Shown: positions 8,413 through 18,200 of the stretch, piece after piece | Position numbering within the stretch: position 1 is the stretch's first letter | Layout: each line of letters starts with the position of its first letter | Assembly: GCA_964291465.2 (NCBI GenBank) | Contig: OZ219941.1 | Location: 1-64,000, forward strand | Direction: 5' to 3' | DNA length: 64,000 nucleotides | Origin: JAGWBJ01 sp964291465 | GTDB taxonomy: Bacteria; Chloroflexota; Dehalococcoidia; Lucifugimonadales; JAGWBF01 | Position numbers and translations under genes: made by a program | The notes under the pieces: generated by a model | The model's database searches: none | What the model was told of the DNA's origin: nothing | The model's input: the letters and a program-made list of their open reading frames with translations, nothing else

Positions 8413-9008
8413 AGGAACGGCAGGTTGTCCGGGGGCCAGTAGACGAACCACACCCTCCCAACTATCTCCTCCAAGTCCACCGGGCCCCAGTCGCGAGAGT
8501 CGCTGCTCTGGTCCCTGTTGTCCCCCAGGACGAAGTACTGGCCCTCGCCCAGGACGCAACCTCGCGTCCTGGGCACGCAGTCGACATCGTCGTTCAGGTC
8601 GGGCTCGGCCACGTATTCCTGGGCCAGCTTCTCTCCGTCTATGTATATCTCTCCGCCGGTGATGCGGACCCTCTCTCCGGGCAGGCCGATGACCCGTTTG
8701 ACGAAGTCCCTGCCGGGGCTGTAGGGCGCCTGGAAGACTATCACGTCCCCACGGTTGGGCTCATGGGCCAGGGGGAGGTACCGGTGCTGCTCTTCCTCCG
8801 CCTCCCAGAAAGGGATGAGCCTGGAGAGCCGGGCCATGTCCACCCTGAAATAGGGCAGCTTGTTGACTATCAGGTACTCGCCGCTGTCCAGGGTGGGGTG
8901 CATGCTGTGCCCCTCCACCCGAAAGTTCTGTACGCTGAGCTGGATGACGAAAAACACCAGCAGGGCCAGCGCCACGGCCTCCATCAGCTCTCTTATGACA
9001 TGGGACAT
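8397..9008 (-). CDS. lepB: signal peptidase I
   Basis: Type I signal peptidase that removes signal peptides from exported proteins at the outer face of the membrane. An N-terminal membrane helix (residues 10-25) is followed by the catalytic Ser35 in GHSMHPTL and the general-base Lys104 in RDFVKRVIGLPGE, with the later box LGDNRDQSSDSR. The start is taken at ATG 9008 (203 residues); the frame is open to 9077 but that adds a non-conserved Arg-rich extension. The stop codon lies inside a 17-bp tandem repeat array. The gene is divergently placed from the inositol-phosphate operon. Confidence 0.92.
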   Translation of the reverse strand: MSHVIRELMEAVALALLVFFVIQLSVQNFRVEGHSMHPTLDSGEYLIVNKLPYFRVDMARLSRLIPFWEAEEEQHRYLPLAHEPNRGDVIVFQAPYSPGRDFVKRVIGLPGERVRITGGEIYIDGEKLAQEYVAEPDLNDDVDCVPRTRGCVLGEGQYFVLGDNRDQSSDSRDWGPVDLEEIVGRVWFVYWPPDNLPFLESLR

Positions 9009-9257
9009 GTGTGTTGGTGCTCCGGGCGCTCGGCAGGAACGGCGCCTGGATTCCATTATATTCCCGGCGCTCTCCATGTTCCACGTCTCGGGCCGCGGTA
9101 GTATGATGACTATGATGGGAAGGGGGGCCTCCCTTGCCTTCGAACACGTAAAGCTGGTAACATCGTAGCCTGCTCAGGCGTGAGAGGCCCGGCCTGTCGA
9201 AGTAGGCCCTTTTCGCTAAGAAGGCCCTGGTTCGAGGAAGTAGGAAGGAGACGGAGC

Positions 9258-10349
9258 GTGGGCAAGATCAAGGCGGCCATCATCGGCGTCGGCAACTGCG
9301 CCTCCGCGCTGGTGCAGGGTGTCCACAAGTACAGGGACCTGGACGTCGACGCGGACGTGCCGGGGGTCATGCACCCCGTCATCGGTGACTACGCCATCGA
9401 GGACATCGAGTTCGTTGCCGCCTTCGACGTGGACGTGAACAAGACGGGCAAGGACCTCTCCGAGGCGATCTTCGCCGAGCCGAACAACACCATCAAGTTC
9501 GCCGATGTGCCCCACCTGGGCATACCCGTGGACCGGGGCATGACCCACGACGGCATCGGCAAGTACGTGTCCCACCTGGTGCAGAAGGCGCCCGGCTCCA
9601 CCTCGGACATCGTGGGCATCCTCAAGGAACGGGAGTGCGACGTGGTGATCAACTTTCTGCCCGTGGGCAGCGAGATGGCCACCAAGTGGTACGTGGAGCA
9701 GGTGCTGGCCGCCGGCTGCGGCCTGGTCAACTGCATACCCGTGTTCATCGCCCGGGAGGACTACTGGCAGGGCCGCTTCAAGGAGGCGGGGCTGCCCGTG
9801 GTCGGTGACGACGTCAAGTCCCAGGTTGGCGCCACCATCACCCACCGGGTCCTGACCAGGTTGTTCGAGGACCGGGGCGCCCAGGTCGACCGCACGTATC
9901 AGCTCAACTTCGGGGGAAACACCGACTTTCTCAACATGCTGGAGCGGGAGCGCCTGGTATCCAAGAAGATCTCCAAGACCAACTCGGTTACCTCCCAGCT
10001 CGACCACGGCATCGGCTCCGACGACATCCACATCGGCCCCAGCGACCACGTGCCCTGGCTGGACGACCGGAAGTGGTGCTACATTCGTATGGAGGGGCAC
10101 GTCTTCGGGGGCGCCCCCATCAACTTGGAGCTGAAGCTGGAGGTGTGGGACAGCCCCAACTCCGCCGGGGTGGTGGTGGACGCCATACGCTGCTGCAAGC
10201 TCGCCAAGGACCGGGGCATCAGCGGCGCAATCGAGGCCCCCTCGGCCTACTTCATGAAGTCGCCCCCCGTCCAGCACACCGACGACGAGGCGCGGCAGAT
10301 GGTCGAGGACTTCATACAGGGGAACGGATCCAAGAGCCCTACTGAATGA
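9258..10349 (+). CDS. ino1: myo-inositol-3-phosphate synthase
   Basis: NAD-dependent conversion of glucose-6-phosphate to inositol-3-phosphate, the first step of inositol-lipid synthesis. The GTG at 9258 gives a protein of 363 residues beginning with the Rossmann strand KAAIIGVGNCASALVQG; AAGGAG lies seven bases upstream. Family patterns include FNFGGNTDFLNM-like QLNFGGNTDFLN, KTNSVTSQL, SDHVPWLDDRKWCYI and AAIRC-like DAIRCCKLAKD. Length and motifs match the compact actinobacterial/archaeal type. Its TGA overlaps the ATG of the next gene (ATGA), so the two are translationally coupled. Confidence 0.93.
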   Translation: MGKIKAAIIGVGNCASALVQGVHKYRDLDVDADVPGVMHPVIGDYAIEDIEFVAAFDVDVNKTGKDLSEAIFAEPNNTIKFADVPHLGIPVDRGMTHDGIGKYVSHLVQKAPGSTSDIVGILKERECDVVINFLPVGSEMATKWYVEQVLAAGCGLVNCIPVFIAREDYWQGRFKEAGLPVVGDDVKSQVGATITHRVLTRLFEDRGAQVDRTYQLNFGGNTDFLNMLERERLVSKKISKTNSVTSQLDHGIGSDDIHIGPSDHVPWLDDRKWCYIRMEGHVFGGAPINLELKLEVWDSPNSAGVVVDAIRCCKLAKDRGISGAIEAPSAYFMKSPPVQHTDDEARQMVEDFIQGNGSKSPTE

Positions 10350-11488
10350 AGATCGGCCTGGTCTCGCCCTACGACTTCACGTGGCCGGGTGGAGTCACCG
10401 TCCACATATCCCAGCTTGCCCAGCAGTACGGCCAACTGGGGCACCAGGTCAAGATACTGGCGCCCCACTCGCCCAACTTCGCCGCCGCCGAGCAGCCCGA
10501 CTTCGTCCCCCTGGGCAGGTCCGTGCCGGTGCCCTCGGGCGGCTCCATCGCCAGGCTCACCTTCTCCGTGTGGCTCAGGCCCAAGGTCAGGGACATCCTT
10601 GCCCGGGAGCGGTTCGACATCGTCCACCTCCACGAGCCGCTGATGCCAGTCCTGCCCCTCTTCGTGCTCCAGGCGGCGGAGGCGCCCAAGGTCGGCACCT
10701 TCCACGCCTTCTTCGGGCGCTTCCGGAACTACGGCTGGTCCCATCCGGTGCTCAGGTACTGGGACCGACGGCTGGACGGCCGCATCGCCGTGTCCACGGC
10801 AGCCCGCCAGTACGCCAGCAGGTTCTTCCCCGGCGACTACCACATCATCCCCAACGGCATCGACGTGGACTACTTCTCCAGGGAGCAGACGCCCATCCCA
10901 GAGCTGGACGACGGGATGCTGAACATCCTGTTCGTAGGCCGCCTCGAGAAGAGGAAGGGGCTGAAGTACCTTCTGGAGGCCTACGGAAAGGTGAAGTGGG
11001 ACTTTCCCAACGTCCGCCTCCTGGTGGTCGGACCGGGCAGCCCGGACAAGGACTGCTACAGGGTCCTCAGCGAGCGGGCGCTGCGGGACGTGGTCTTCCT
11101 GGGCAAGGTCCCCTACGCGGACCTGCCCCGCTACTACCACTCGGCCCACATCTGCTGTGCCCCGGCAACCGGCAGGGAGAGCTTCGGGATAGTGCTGCTG
11201 GAGGCCATGGCGGCGGGCAAGCCGGTAGTCGCCTCCGGCATAGAGGGCTACTCGGGCGTTCTCAGCCATGGCGAGCAGGGCCTGACCGTCCCCCCCAGGG
11301 ACAGCGACGCCCTGGCCGATGCCCTGGCCCTGTTGATCCGGGACCCGGACCTGCGCTCCCAGCTCGGGGCCAGGGGCCGGGACACGGTGGACCGGTACCG
11401 CTGGGAGAGGATCGCCGTCGAGGTGATCGACTTCTACAAGGCCACACTGGGGACCGCCAATGACCATACCGGGCAGAGACCGGCTTAG
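10346..11488 (+). CDS. GT4 glycosyltransferase, PimA-like phosphatidylinositol mannosyltransferase
   Basis: Retaining GT-B glycosyltransferase. The N-terminus (MKIGLVSPYDFTWPGGVTVHI) matches the GG-containing acceptor-side loop of PimA-type enzymes. The C-terminal domain has the nucleotide-sugar E-x7-E motif in GRESFGIVLLEAMAAGKPV. At 380 residues it has normal length. Its position between inositol-phosphate synthase (4-bp overlap) and a CDP-alcohol phosphotransferase (29-bp overlap) argues for transfer of mannose to phosphatidylinositol; this is inference from context, and another sugar is possible. Confidence 0.85.
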   Translation: MKIGLVSPYDFTWPGGVTVHISQLAQQYGQLGHQVKILAPHSPNFAAAEQPDFVPLGRSVPVPSGGSIARLTFSVWLRPKVRDILARERFDIVHLHEPLMPVLPLFVLQAAEAPKVGTFHAFFGRFRNYGWSHPVLRYWDRRLDGRIAVSTAARQYASRFFPGDYHIIPNGIDVDYFSREQTPIPELDDGMLNILFVGRLEKRKGLKYLLEAYGKVKWDFPNVRLLVVGPGSPDKDCYRVLSERALRDVVFLGKVPYADLPRYYHSAHICCAPATGRESFGIVLLEAMAAGKPVVASGIEGYSGVLSHGEQGLTVPPRDSDALADALALLIRDPDLRSQLGARGRDTVDRYRWERIAVEVIDFYKATLGTANDHTGQRPA

Positions 11489-12092
11489 GGCCCTGGTCCT
11501 CAGGTACTTCGAGGTCCCGGGGGCCAGGCTCCTGGGGGCCATGGGGCTCAGCCCCAACGCCGTGACGCTCCTCGGGTTCTGCGTGGCCGTGGGCGCGGCG
11601 GCGCTGGTCGGCGCCGGGTTCCTGCTGGCGGGGGGGCTGGTCTTCCTGGCGGGGAGTGTGCTCGACCTGATGGACGGCGCCATGGCCCGTCAGTCCGGGC
11701 GGGTCACCAGGTTCGGCGGTCTCCTGGACTCGGTGATGGACCGCCTGTCCGAGGCAGCCCTCTTCGTGGGGATAGCCGTGTACGGCGTGCGCGCCGGCCT
11801 GGGCGAAGACCGCCTGCTGTTCCTCATCGTGGCCCTGCTTCTGGCCCTGACCGCCTCCCAGACCGTCAGCTACCTTCGCGCCCGGGGCGAGGCCGCGGGC
11901 ATCGAGACCAAGACCGGCGTGATGACGCGGCCCGAGCGGGTGGTCCTGCTGTCCCTGGGCCTGGTCCTGGGGCTCAGGGCCCTGGAGGTCATCCTGGTGA
12001 TCGTTGCGGCCGTCTCCGCCCTGACCCTTCTGCAGCGCCTGTATCGCATCAAGCGGGAGGTCAGCGAGGAGGCGGTGGGGCGTCCTCGCTGA
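11460..12092 (+). CDS. CDP-alcohol phosphatidyltransferase (phosphatidylinositol-phosphate synthase candidate)
   Basis: Integral membrane enzyme that joins a CDP-diacylglycerol phosphatidyl group to an alcohol phosphate. The signature D-x2-DG-x2-AR-x8-G-x3-D-x3-D is complete in residues 69-94 (DLMDGAMAR, then GLLDSVMDR). About six membrane segments fit the family, and the length is 210 residues. Overlap with the PimA-like gene and proximity to ino1 make inositol-phosphate the likely acceptor. Glycerol-phosphate (PgsA) is the alternative. The frame closes shortly before a new promoter. Confidence 0.85.
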   Translation: MTIPGRDRLRALVLRYFEVPGARLLGAMGLSPNAVTLLGFCVAVGAAALVGAGFLLAGGLVFLAGSVLDLMDGAMARQSGRVTRFGGLLDSVMDRLSEAALFVGIAVYGVRAGLGEDRLLFLIVALLLALTASQTVSYLRARGEAAGIETKTGVMTRPERVVLLSLGLVLGLRALEVILVIVAAVSALTLLQRLYRIKREVSEEAVGRPR

Positions 12093-12127
12093 CCGTCGCG
12101 TGCCCGTTGGGGGCCTTGCGCCCATTC

Positions 12128-12156
12128 TTGACAGGGCTTCGGCCCCTCCATACACT
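12128..12156 (+). promoter_or_regulatory. promoter for the EthD-like trio
   Basis: A consensus -35 TTGACA is followed after 17 bp by TACACT as -10. Transcription would start about 35 bp upstream of the first EthD-like gene, whose Shine-Dalgarno AAGGAGG is at 12188-12194. The spacer contains the inverted repeat GGGCTTCGGCCC. Confidence 0.65.
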
Positions 12157-12198
12157 ACGGGCAGCAGGGGAGGGACCTGCTTGTGGGAAGGAGGCCCA

Positions 12199-12864
12199 AT
12201 GGCCGCCAAGAAGGGGACGGGCATCTATCTCGTCTACGCCGACGTGTCACCCGATATGGAGGAAGACTTCAACCGGTGGTACAACGAGGAGCACATCCCC
12301 CAGCTCCTGGCCGTACCCGGGTTTTTGGACGCAGCCCGTTACGAGGCCGTCCAGGGGGGCCCCCGGTACCTGGCCGTCTACGAGCTTGCCAGCCCCGAGG
12401 TGAGGGACAGCGCGGAGTACCGGGAGGTGGCGGACAATCCCACTGAGTGGACCCAGCGCGTCGACCTCAGGCGGCGGGCCACCCGGTTCATAGCCAACAA
12501 CTATCGCCAGATATGGCCTTCGGACATCCCCGGGGACGTGGAGAGGCCCCTCCCTCCCGTGCTGCAGATCGGCCGTATGGGCATCCCCGAGGACCAGGAA
12601 GAGGAGTGGAACAGCTTCTACAACAGCGTCTACGCCCCAGAGTTCCTGAAGTGCGCGGGCTGCATCAGCGCCCGCCGGTACGAGCTGTACACCGGCGACG
12701 GCCCCAAGTACTCCGTTGTCTACGAGGTGGAGAGCCTGGAGGCCCGGGAGACCGAGGAGTGGAAGACCATCCCCGACAGGGCGGGGGGCAATCTGCCGGA
12801 CATATACCCCCGCATGTGGCACGCGGAGGGCTCGGCGGGAGTCTACAAGAGGATATTCCCGTGA
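12199..12864 (+). CDS. EthD-like / dimeric alpha-beta-barrel protein, copy 1
   Basis: A 222-residue protein built from two ferredoxin-like alpha-beta halves. The first half has the signature EEDFNRWYNEEHIPQLLAVPGFLDAARYE-type sequence (W-Y-N-x-E-H) of EthD/DUF4286-like proteins. The second half repeats it in weakened form (EEEWNSFYNSVYAPEFLKCAGC). Such proteins bind or tailor small hydrophobic substrates; a specific reaction is not known for this set. ATG at 12199 is chosen because of the strong AAGGAGG upstream. It is the first of three tandem paralogues. Confidence 0.75.
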   Translation: MAAKKGTGIYLVYADVSPDMEEDFNRWYNEEHIPQLLAVPGFLDAARYEAVQGGPRYLAVYELASPEVRDSAEYREVADNPTEWTQRVDLRRRATRFIANNYRQIWPSDIPGDVERPLPPVLQIGRMGIPEDQEEEWNSFYNSVYAPEFLKCAGCISARRYELYTGDGPKYSVVYEVESLEARETEEWKTIPDRAGGNLPDIYPRMWHAEGSAGVYKRIFP

Positions 12865-12900
12865 CCCCGGCGCCCAACCATCGATACAGGGAGGTTAGAC

Positions 12901-13596
12901 ATGGCTGACAAGAAGGGGAGAGGGTTGTTCCTCGTCTGGGCCGACGTGCCCGCCGACATGGAGGAAGACTTCAACCGGTGGTACAACGAGGAGCACATGG
13001 CCGAGCTCCTGGCCATTCCCGGCGTGCTGAGTGCGGCCCGGTACGAGATCGTCCACTCCGACGACCCCACGGCGGGGAGCGGCAGCCCCAGGTACCTGTC
13101 GGCCTACGAGCTGGCCAACCCCGAGGTCCGGGACACTCCCGAGTACCAGGAGCACCTGATACGGCCCACCGAGTGGTCCCAGCGGGTGAACTTGCGGGAG
13201 CGGGCCACCCGGGTGATCCAGAACAACTACCGCATGATCCACCCGGCGGAGGTCGCCCCGGAGATGGCCGAGCGGGACATGGCGCCGGTGCTCCAGGTGG
13301 GCCGCATGACGATCCCGGAAGACCAGGAAGCCCAGTGGAACGAGTTCTACAATAACGTGTACGGCGCCAACTACGCCAAGGTCCCCGGGTGCATCGGGTT
13401 CCGCCGCTACGAGCTCTACCAGGGGCACGGCCCCAAGTACGGAGTGGTGTACGAGTTCGAGCACGAGAAGGTGTCCCAGACCCAGGAGTGGTTCGCCGCC
13501 AGGGCCAAGTCCGGCGGCGGCCTTGGAGACCAGTACCCCCGGATGACCCACGACGAGGGCTCCCCGGGCGTCTACAGGAAGATATTCCAGCTCTAG
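12901..13596 (+). CDS. EthD-like / dimeric alpha-beta-barrel protein, copy 2
   Basis: Paralogue of the preceding gene (231 residues), again beginning with Lys-Lys-Gly and carrying EEDFNRWYNEEHMAELLAIPGV in the first half and AQWNEFYNNVYGANYAKVPGC in the second. A short insertion (SDDPTAGSGS) lies near residue 58. GGGAGGTTAG precedes the ATG. The 36-bp gap to copy 1 suggests one transcript. No catalytic residue can be named with confidence. Confidence 0.75.
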   Translation: MADKKGRGLFLVWADVPADMEEDFNRWYNEEHMAELLAIPGVLSAARYEIVHSDDPTAGSGSPRYLSAYELANPEVRDTPEYQEHLIRPTEWSQRVNLRERATRVIQNNYRMIHPAEVAPEMAERDMAPVLQVGRMTIPEDQEAQWNEFYNNVYGANYAKVPGCIGFRRYELYQGHGPKYGVVYEFEHEKVSQTQEWFAARAKSGGGLGDQYPRMTHDEGSPGVYRKIFQL

Positions 13597-13651
13597 GCGC
13601 CCGGTCGACCGACAAGGAGGACGCGCCGGCCGCTTGGGCCGGGAGGTTAGG

Positions 13652-14305
13652 ATGGCCGGCAAGAAGGGCAGAGGCCTCCTCATGGTGTGGACGGACGTTC
13701 CCGCCGACAACGAGGAGGAGTTCAACCGCTGGTATAACGAGGAGCACCTGGCCGAGCTCCTGGCCATCCCCGGGTTCCTGGACGGGGCCCGGTACGAAGC
13801 CGTAAGCGGCGGCCCCAAGTACCTTGCCTGCTACGAGCTGGAGTCGGCCGGGGTCATCGAGAGCCCGGCGTACCGCACCCACTTCGACAACCCCACACCC
13901 TGGTCCAGGCGCATGTCCCCCCGGGTCATAGGCATCAACTGGTCGGGCAACACCTACCGCCAGATATTCCCCGAGGAGGCCGCGACCGGCGGCATGGCCC
14001 CCGCCCTGGTGACGGGCCGCCTGTCGTGCGACGAGGCCGTCGAGGACCAGTTCAACCGCTGGTACAACGGGGTCTACATACCAGGCCACAACGCGCTGCC
14101 TGGCTGCATCCGGGGCCGGCGGTACGTCGTCACCAGGGGCCAGCCCAAGTACCTCACCGTCTACGAGCTGGAGCACGAGGACGTGGTCCAGTCGCCCGAG
14201 TGGCTGGCCAACCGGACCGCGCATCCCCAGACCCTGGAGATGCGAAAGCACATGACCCACGCCCCCGGCTCCCCGGGCGTGTACAGGAAGCTCTTCGAGC
14301 TGTAG
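13652..14305 (+). CDS. EthD-like / dimeric alpha-beta-barrel protein, copy 3
   Basis: Third paralogue (217 residues) with EEEFNRWYNEEHLAELLAIPGF in the first half. Its second half, EDQFNRWYNGVYIPGHNALPGC, keeps the W-Y-N motif better than copies 1 and 2. ATG 13652 follows GGGAGGTTAG, the same leader sequence found before copy 2, so the leader was duplicated with the gene. All three end with a conserved GSxGVYRKxFxL-type tail. Confidence 0.75.
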   Translation: MAGKKGRGLLMVWTDVPADNEEEFNRWYNEEHLAELLAIPGFLDGARYEAVSGGPKYLACYELESAGVIESPAYRTHFDNPTPWSRRMSPRVIGINWSGNTYRQIFPEEAATGGMAPALVTGRLSCDEAVEDQFNRWYNGVYIPGHNALPGCIRGRRYVVTRGQPKYLTVYELEHEDVVQSPEWLANRTAHPQTLEMRKHMTHAPGSPGVYRKLFEL

Positions 14306-14314
14306 GCGCGGGTC

Positions 14315-15067
14315 GTGGCGGTGGACGGGCTCGGTGTCGTGATCGCGACGTACAACGAGGCGGGGAACCTTCCCCGGCTGGTGGACGCCCTGCAGGCCTT
14401 GCCCCTGCCCGGAGGTGCGCGCCTGTACGTCGTGGACGACAACAGCCCCGACGGAACGGCCGCCATCGCCCGGAAGCTGGGCTCCCACTATGGGAACATC
14501 TCGTTGATCACCAGGCCGGCGAGGCTGGGGCTGGGCTCGGCCCTGGTGGACGGCATCACCGCCGCGGTGGAGGACGGCTGCGAGCATGTCCTGACCATGG
14601 ACGCGGATCTGTCCCACGACCCCAGGGACGTGCCCAGGCTCCTGGAGTCCGCCGAGGAGACTGGAGCCGATCTCGTGCAAGCCAGCCGGTACACGCCTGG
14701 TGGGAGTAACGCCCACTCCGGCTGGCAGGCAACGGCCAGCCGGGTAGCCAACGGCATCTTCCGCCTGGTCCTGGGGACGCCTCACGAGACCACCACCAAC
14801 TTTCGGGTCTTCAGCCGCCGTCTGGCCGAGCGCGTGGTGCGAGAGGGCCGCGGGCGGGACTTCGAGTTCCAGCCCGAGTGTGTCCTGATCGCCATGAAGC
14901 ACCGGCTCCCCATCGTGGAGGTGGCGATAGCCTTCGCCCCGAGGGCCGGGGGCAGGAGCAAGCTGGGCCCGGCCCAGCAGATCCGGCTGCTGGGTTTCTT
15001 CCTCTGGGCGCTCATCGCCTTCCGACCCGGCCTGGGCCGGTTCTCCCCGCGCCACCCGGCCGCCTGA
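14315..15067 (+). CDS. GT2 polyprenol-phosphate mannosyltransferase-like protein
   Basis: Family 2 glycosyltransferase of the dolichol/polyprenol-phosphate mannose synthase group (250 residues). Motifs seen are VVIATYNEAGNLPRLV at the N-terminus, VVDDNSPDGT for nucleotide-sugar binding, the metal-binding DADLSHDP, and QASRYTPGG. It begins at GTG nine bases after the EthD-like trio. A short hydrophobic C-terminal segment (LLGFFLWALIAF) is too small for a multi-helix anchor. Together with the PimA-like gene 3 kb away it could supply polyprenol-phosphate-mannose for lipid mannosylation; that link is inference. Confidence 0.85.
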   Translation: MAVDGLGVVIATYNEAGNLPRLVDALQALPLPGGARLYVVDDNSPDGTAAIARKLGSHYGNISLITRPARLGLGSALVDGITAAVEDGCEHVLTMDADLSHDPRDVPRLLESAEETGADLVQASRYTPGGSNAHSGWQATASRVANGIFRLVLGTPHETTTNFRVFSRRLAERVVREGRGRDFEFQPECVLIAMKHRLPIVEVAIAFAPRAGGRSKLGPAQQIRLLGFFLWALIAFRPGLGRFSPRHPAA

Positions 15068-15154
15068 GCGCTGAGAGGGATTGGTCTCCGGCTTCTGCCA
15101 GGACCACGGGGGCGGGACCCCGGTGCGGGCGCCGAGGCCTATTCTCACGAGGGT

Positions 15155-15182
15155 GGAACTTTTTCCGGCCCGGGTGCGTCTA
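15155..15182 (+). promoter_or_regulatory. possible ECF-sigma promoter of the A2M gene
   Basis: GGAACTT at 15155-15161 and GTCTA at 15178-15182, with 16 bp between, resemble an RpoE-class promoter. A housekeeping -10 (TATACT) overlaps the second element, but no good -35 TTGACA is present. The site lies about 90 bp upstream of the A2M start. Confidence 0.35.
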
Positions 15183-15268
15183 TACTCCTGACAGAGGCGC
15201 ACATGGGACGGACGGGCCCCGTGGGGTCAGTGGGCCTCGTGGGACCGACAGGAAGGAGTCCACGCACG

Positions 15269-18200
15269 ATGACTAGGCTGTTGACGTTGGCAGCCATGGC
15301 GGTCCTGCTGATGGTGCTGGCGGGCTGCAATGGGGCCCCTCCGACTACAGAACCGCGCCGGCCTTCGGAAACGCCGCTGGTAACCGCTCCCACCGAGCGG
15401 CCCACACCCGGGCCCGTGCCGACGGCTACGCCGGCACCCGGGCCCAGGGAGAGACCCACGCCCAGGCCCGTACCGGCGCCGACAGCGGTGCCGGTGCCCG
15501 CGGTGACGCCCGGGCCAACGCCCGGGCCAACGATGGAGGTGGTCCCGGGCCTGCCGGCGGACAGCTTCGTTGCCGTGGTCCCGCGGACCCTGCGGACGGG
15601 CTACATGGAGCAGGTCTCGGTCTCCCTGTTCAACGGCGACCGGCCCGTGTCGGGCGCCGTGCGCCTCAGCCTGCTGGACGGCGGCGCCTCGGTGGGCGCC
15701 GTAGCGGCCAGGGTGGAGGGGGCGGGCAACCTTTCCCTCCCGGTGCCGCGCTTGGAGCCGGGCCAGTACGAGATCGAGGTCCAGGTAGAGGGCGTCTCCG
15801 AGGCCCGGCGCGCCCCCCTCCGGGTGGAGGAGGGAGTGCTGCTGTTCGTGGAGACCGACAAGCCCATCTACAAGCCCGGACAGACCGTCCACATCCGGCT
15901 GATGACACTGGACGCCCTGCTGAAGCCCTGGCAGTCCGACGCCACCGTGGAGGTGCAGGACGCCAAGGGCATCAAGGTCTTCAAGAGGGACGTCGCCACC
16001 GACGAGTACGGGATGGCGACGGTGGACCTGCCCCTGTCCACCGAGCCCAACCTGGGGGTCTGGAAGTTGACAGCCCTGGCGGGAGACCGGAAGACCCAAC
16101 TGGATGTGCGGGTGGAGGAGTACGTTCTCCCCAAGTACCAGGTCTCCGTGGACACCGAGAAGGAGTGGGTGCTGACCGGCGAGACCATCAGGGGAGTCCT
16201 GTCCGGCGAGTATTCATTTGGCAAGCCGGTGGTGGGCGAGTACGAGATCGTCGCATGGCGGTACGTGGGCCAATGGGAGGAGTACTCCCGCTCCAGCGGG
16301 TCCATAGAAGGCGATACCGGCTTCTCCGTTCCTCCGGTGGGATACGTGGCCGGAGTCCCCGCCGCTGGGGGCCAGGGCAACGTGCGGCTGGACGTGACGC
16401 TCCGGGAGAAAGGCACCGGCTACGAGGAGTCGACCAGCAAGCTGCTGACCGTGGCGGCCGCGCCCGTGGTCCTGCGGGTGATACCCGAGAACCGGGTGTT
16501 CAAGCCCGGCCTGGACATGGCCTACCTGGTCGTGGCCCAGCAGCCTGACGGCTCGCCGGTGGACACTGACGTGGCCGTCACCGTCGACTACCTGGACAAG
16601 GAGTTCGAGCAGGTCAGCCAGGAGACCGTCAGGGTCGTCACCTCGGGCGGCAAGGCAATGGTCAAGACGGAGCCGCCCTCCGGGGCCGTCCAGCTTTACC
16701 TATCGGCGGAGGGCGGCGGCGCCTACACTTCCCTGGGGCTGCAGGCAGGACACTCTCCTTCGGGCAGCTTCATCCATTTGGAGCAGGTTACCGAGGGCGA
16801 CGTCCAGGTGGGGGACACGGTCCGGTTCCGGGTCAGCTCCACCAGTGAAGCCCGCAACTTCTACTACGAGGTGCTCTCCAGAGGGACCGTCATCTTCACC
16901 GACGTGTCGGCCGGCCCGGATATCGAGCTGCTGGCGACGCATCTAATGGCGCCGTCCTCCCGCATCCTGGTGTACCAAATCCTGCCCAACAACGAGATCG
17001 CCGCCGACTACCTCCCCTTCGGCGTCCAGGCGTCCTATCCCCACCAGGTGCAGGTGGGTTTCAGCGACGACGAGGTCAGGCCGGGGGCCTCGGTGGACAT
17101 CGACCTCCGGACCCAGGGGGAGTCGCGGGTCGGCCTGGTGGCCGTGGACAGGTCGGTGTTCATACTGGCCGAGAACCGTCTGAACCTGCAGCAGGTCTTC
17201 GACGAGCTGGAGAAGCTCTACCTGGAGCCCCAGGTGCAGCTCCACGAGGCCCGTTTCGGCTCTGTAGTCACCAGGGGGGCCCGGGAGACCTTCGAGGAGG
17301 CGGGCGCCATCGTGCTGACCAACAAGGACGTCCCCTCGGGCGAGGTCCACGAGGACCAGCGGATCGTGCTCAGGGCGGTGGCCGAGGCGGTCGCTATGGA
17401 TGCGGGGCCGGTCCCCACTGCCGCACCGGCGGCCGTGCCCGTCGAGGACGCGCCCCAGGGCCTGGCCCAGGTCCAGCGGGTGCGCCAGTTCTTCCCCGAG
17501 ACGTGGATATGGCAGGACGTCCACACCGGCGCCGACGGGACCGCCGTGGTGCCCGTCGAAGCGCCGGATAGCATAACCACCTGGATGCTCCGGGCAGTGG
17601 GAATGTCCAAGGAGCACGGCCTGGGCGTCGGAGAGGGCAGCCTCCGCGTGTTCCAGCCCTTCTTCCTGACGGTGGACCTGCCATTCTCGGCCATCCGGGG
17701 CGAGGAGCTGCCCGTCAGGGTCGCCCTGTTCAACTACCTGGACACGTCCCAGGAGATCTTCGTGGAGATCGAGGAGGACGACTGGTTCGATCTGATGGAC
17801 CAGCCGTTGAAGTCCATCACCATCGGCGCCAACGACATCGGCGGGGCCGAGTTCAAGATTCGCCCCACGGGCCTGGGCAGGGGCCCCGTCCGGATCACGG
17901 CGCGCAGCACCGAGGCCGCCGACGCGGTGGTCAAGGACCTGCTGGTGGAGCCCGAGGGCGTGGAGGTGGAGACCGTCGGGAACCACGTGGTCTCTGGCGG
18001 CCACTGGCTCGACTTCGACCCCTCCCTGCCCTTCGACGCCATCGACGGGTCCGGGCGGGCATACGTGGCGGTGACGGGGAGCTACCTGACCCAGACCATC
18101 GACGGCCTGGACCAGCTCCTGAGGATGCCCTTCGGCTGCGGCGAGCAGAACATGATCCTGTACGCTCCCAACGTGTACATCGCCCGTTACCTGCGGGAGA

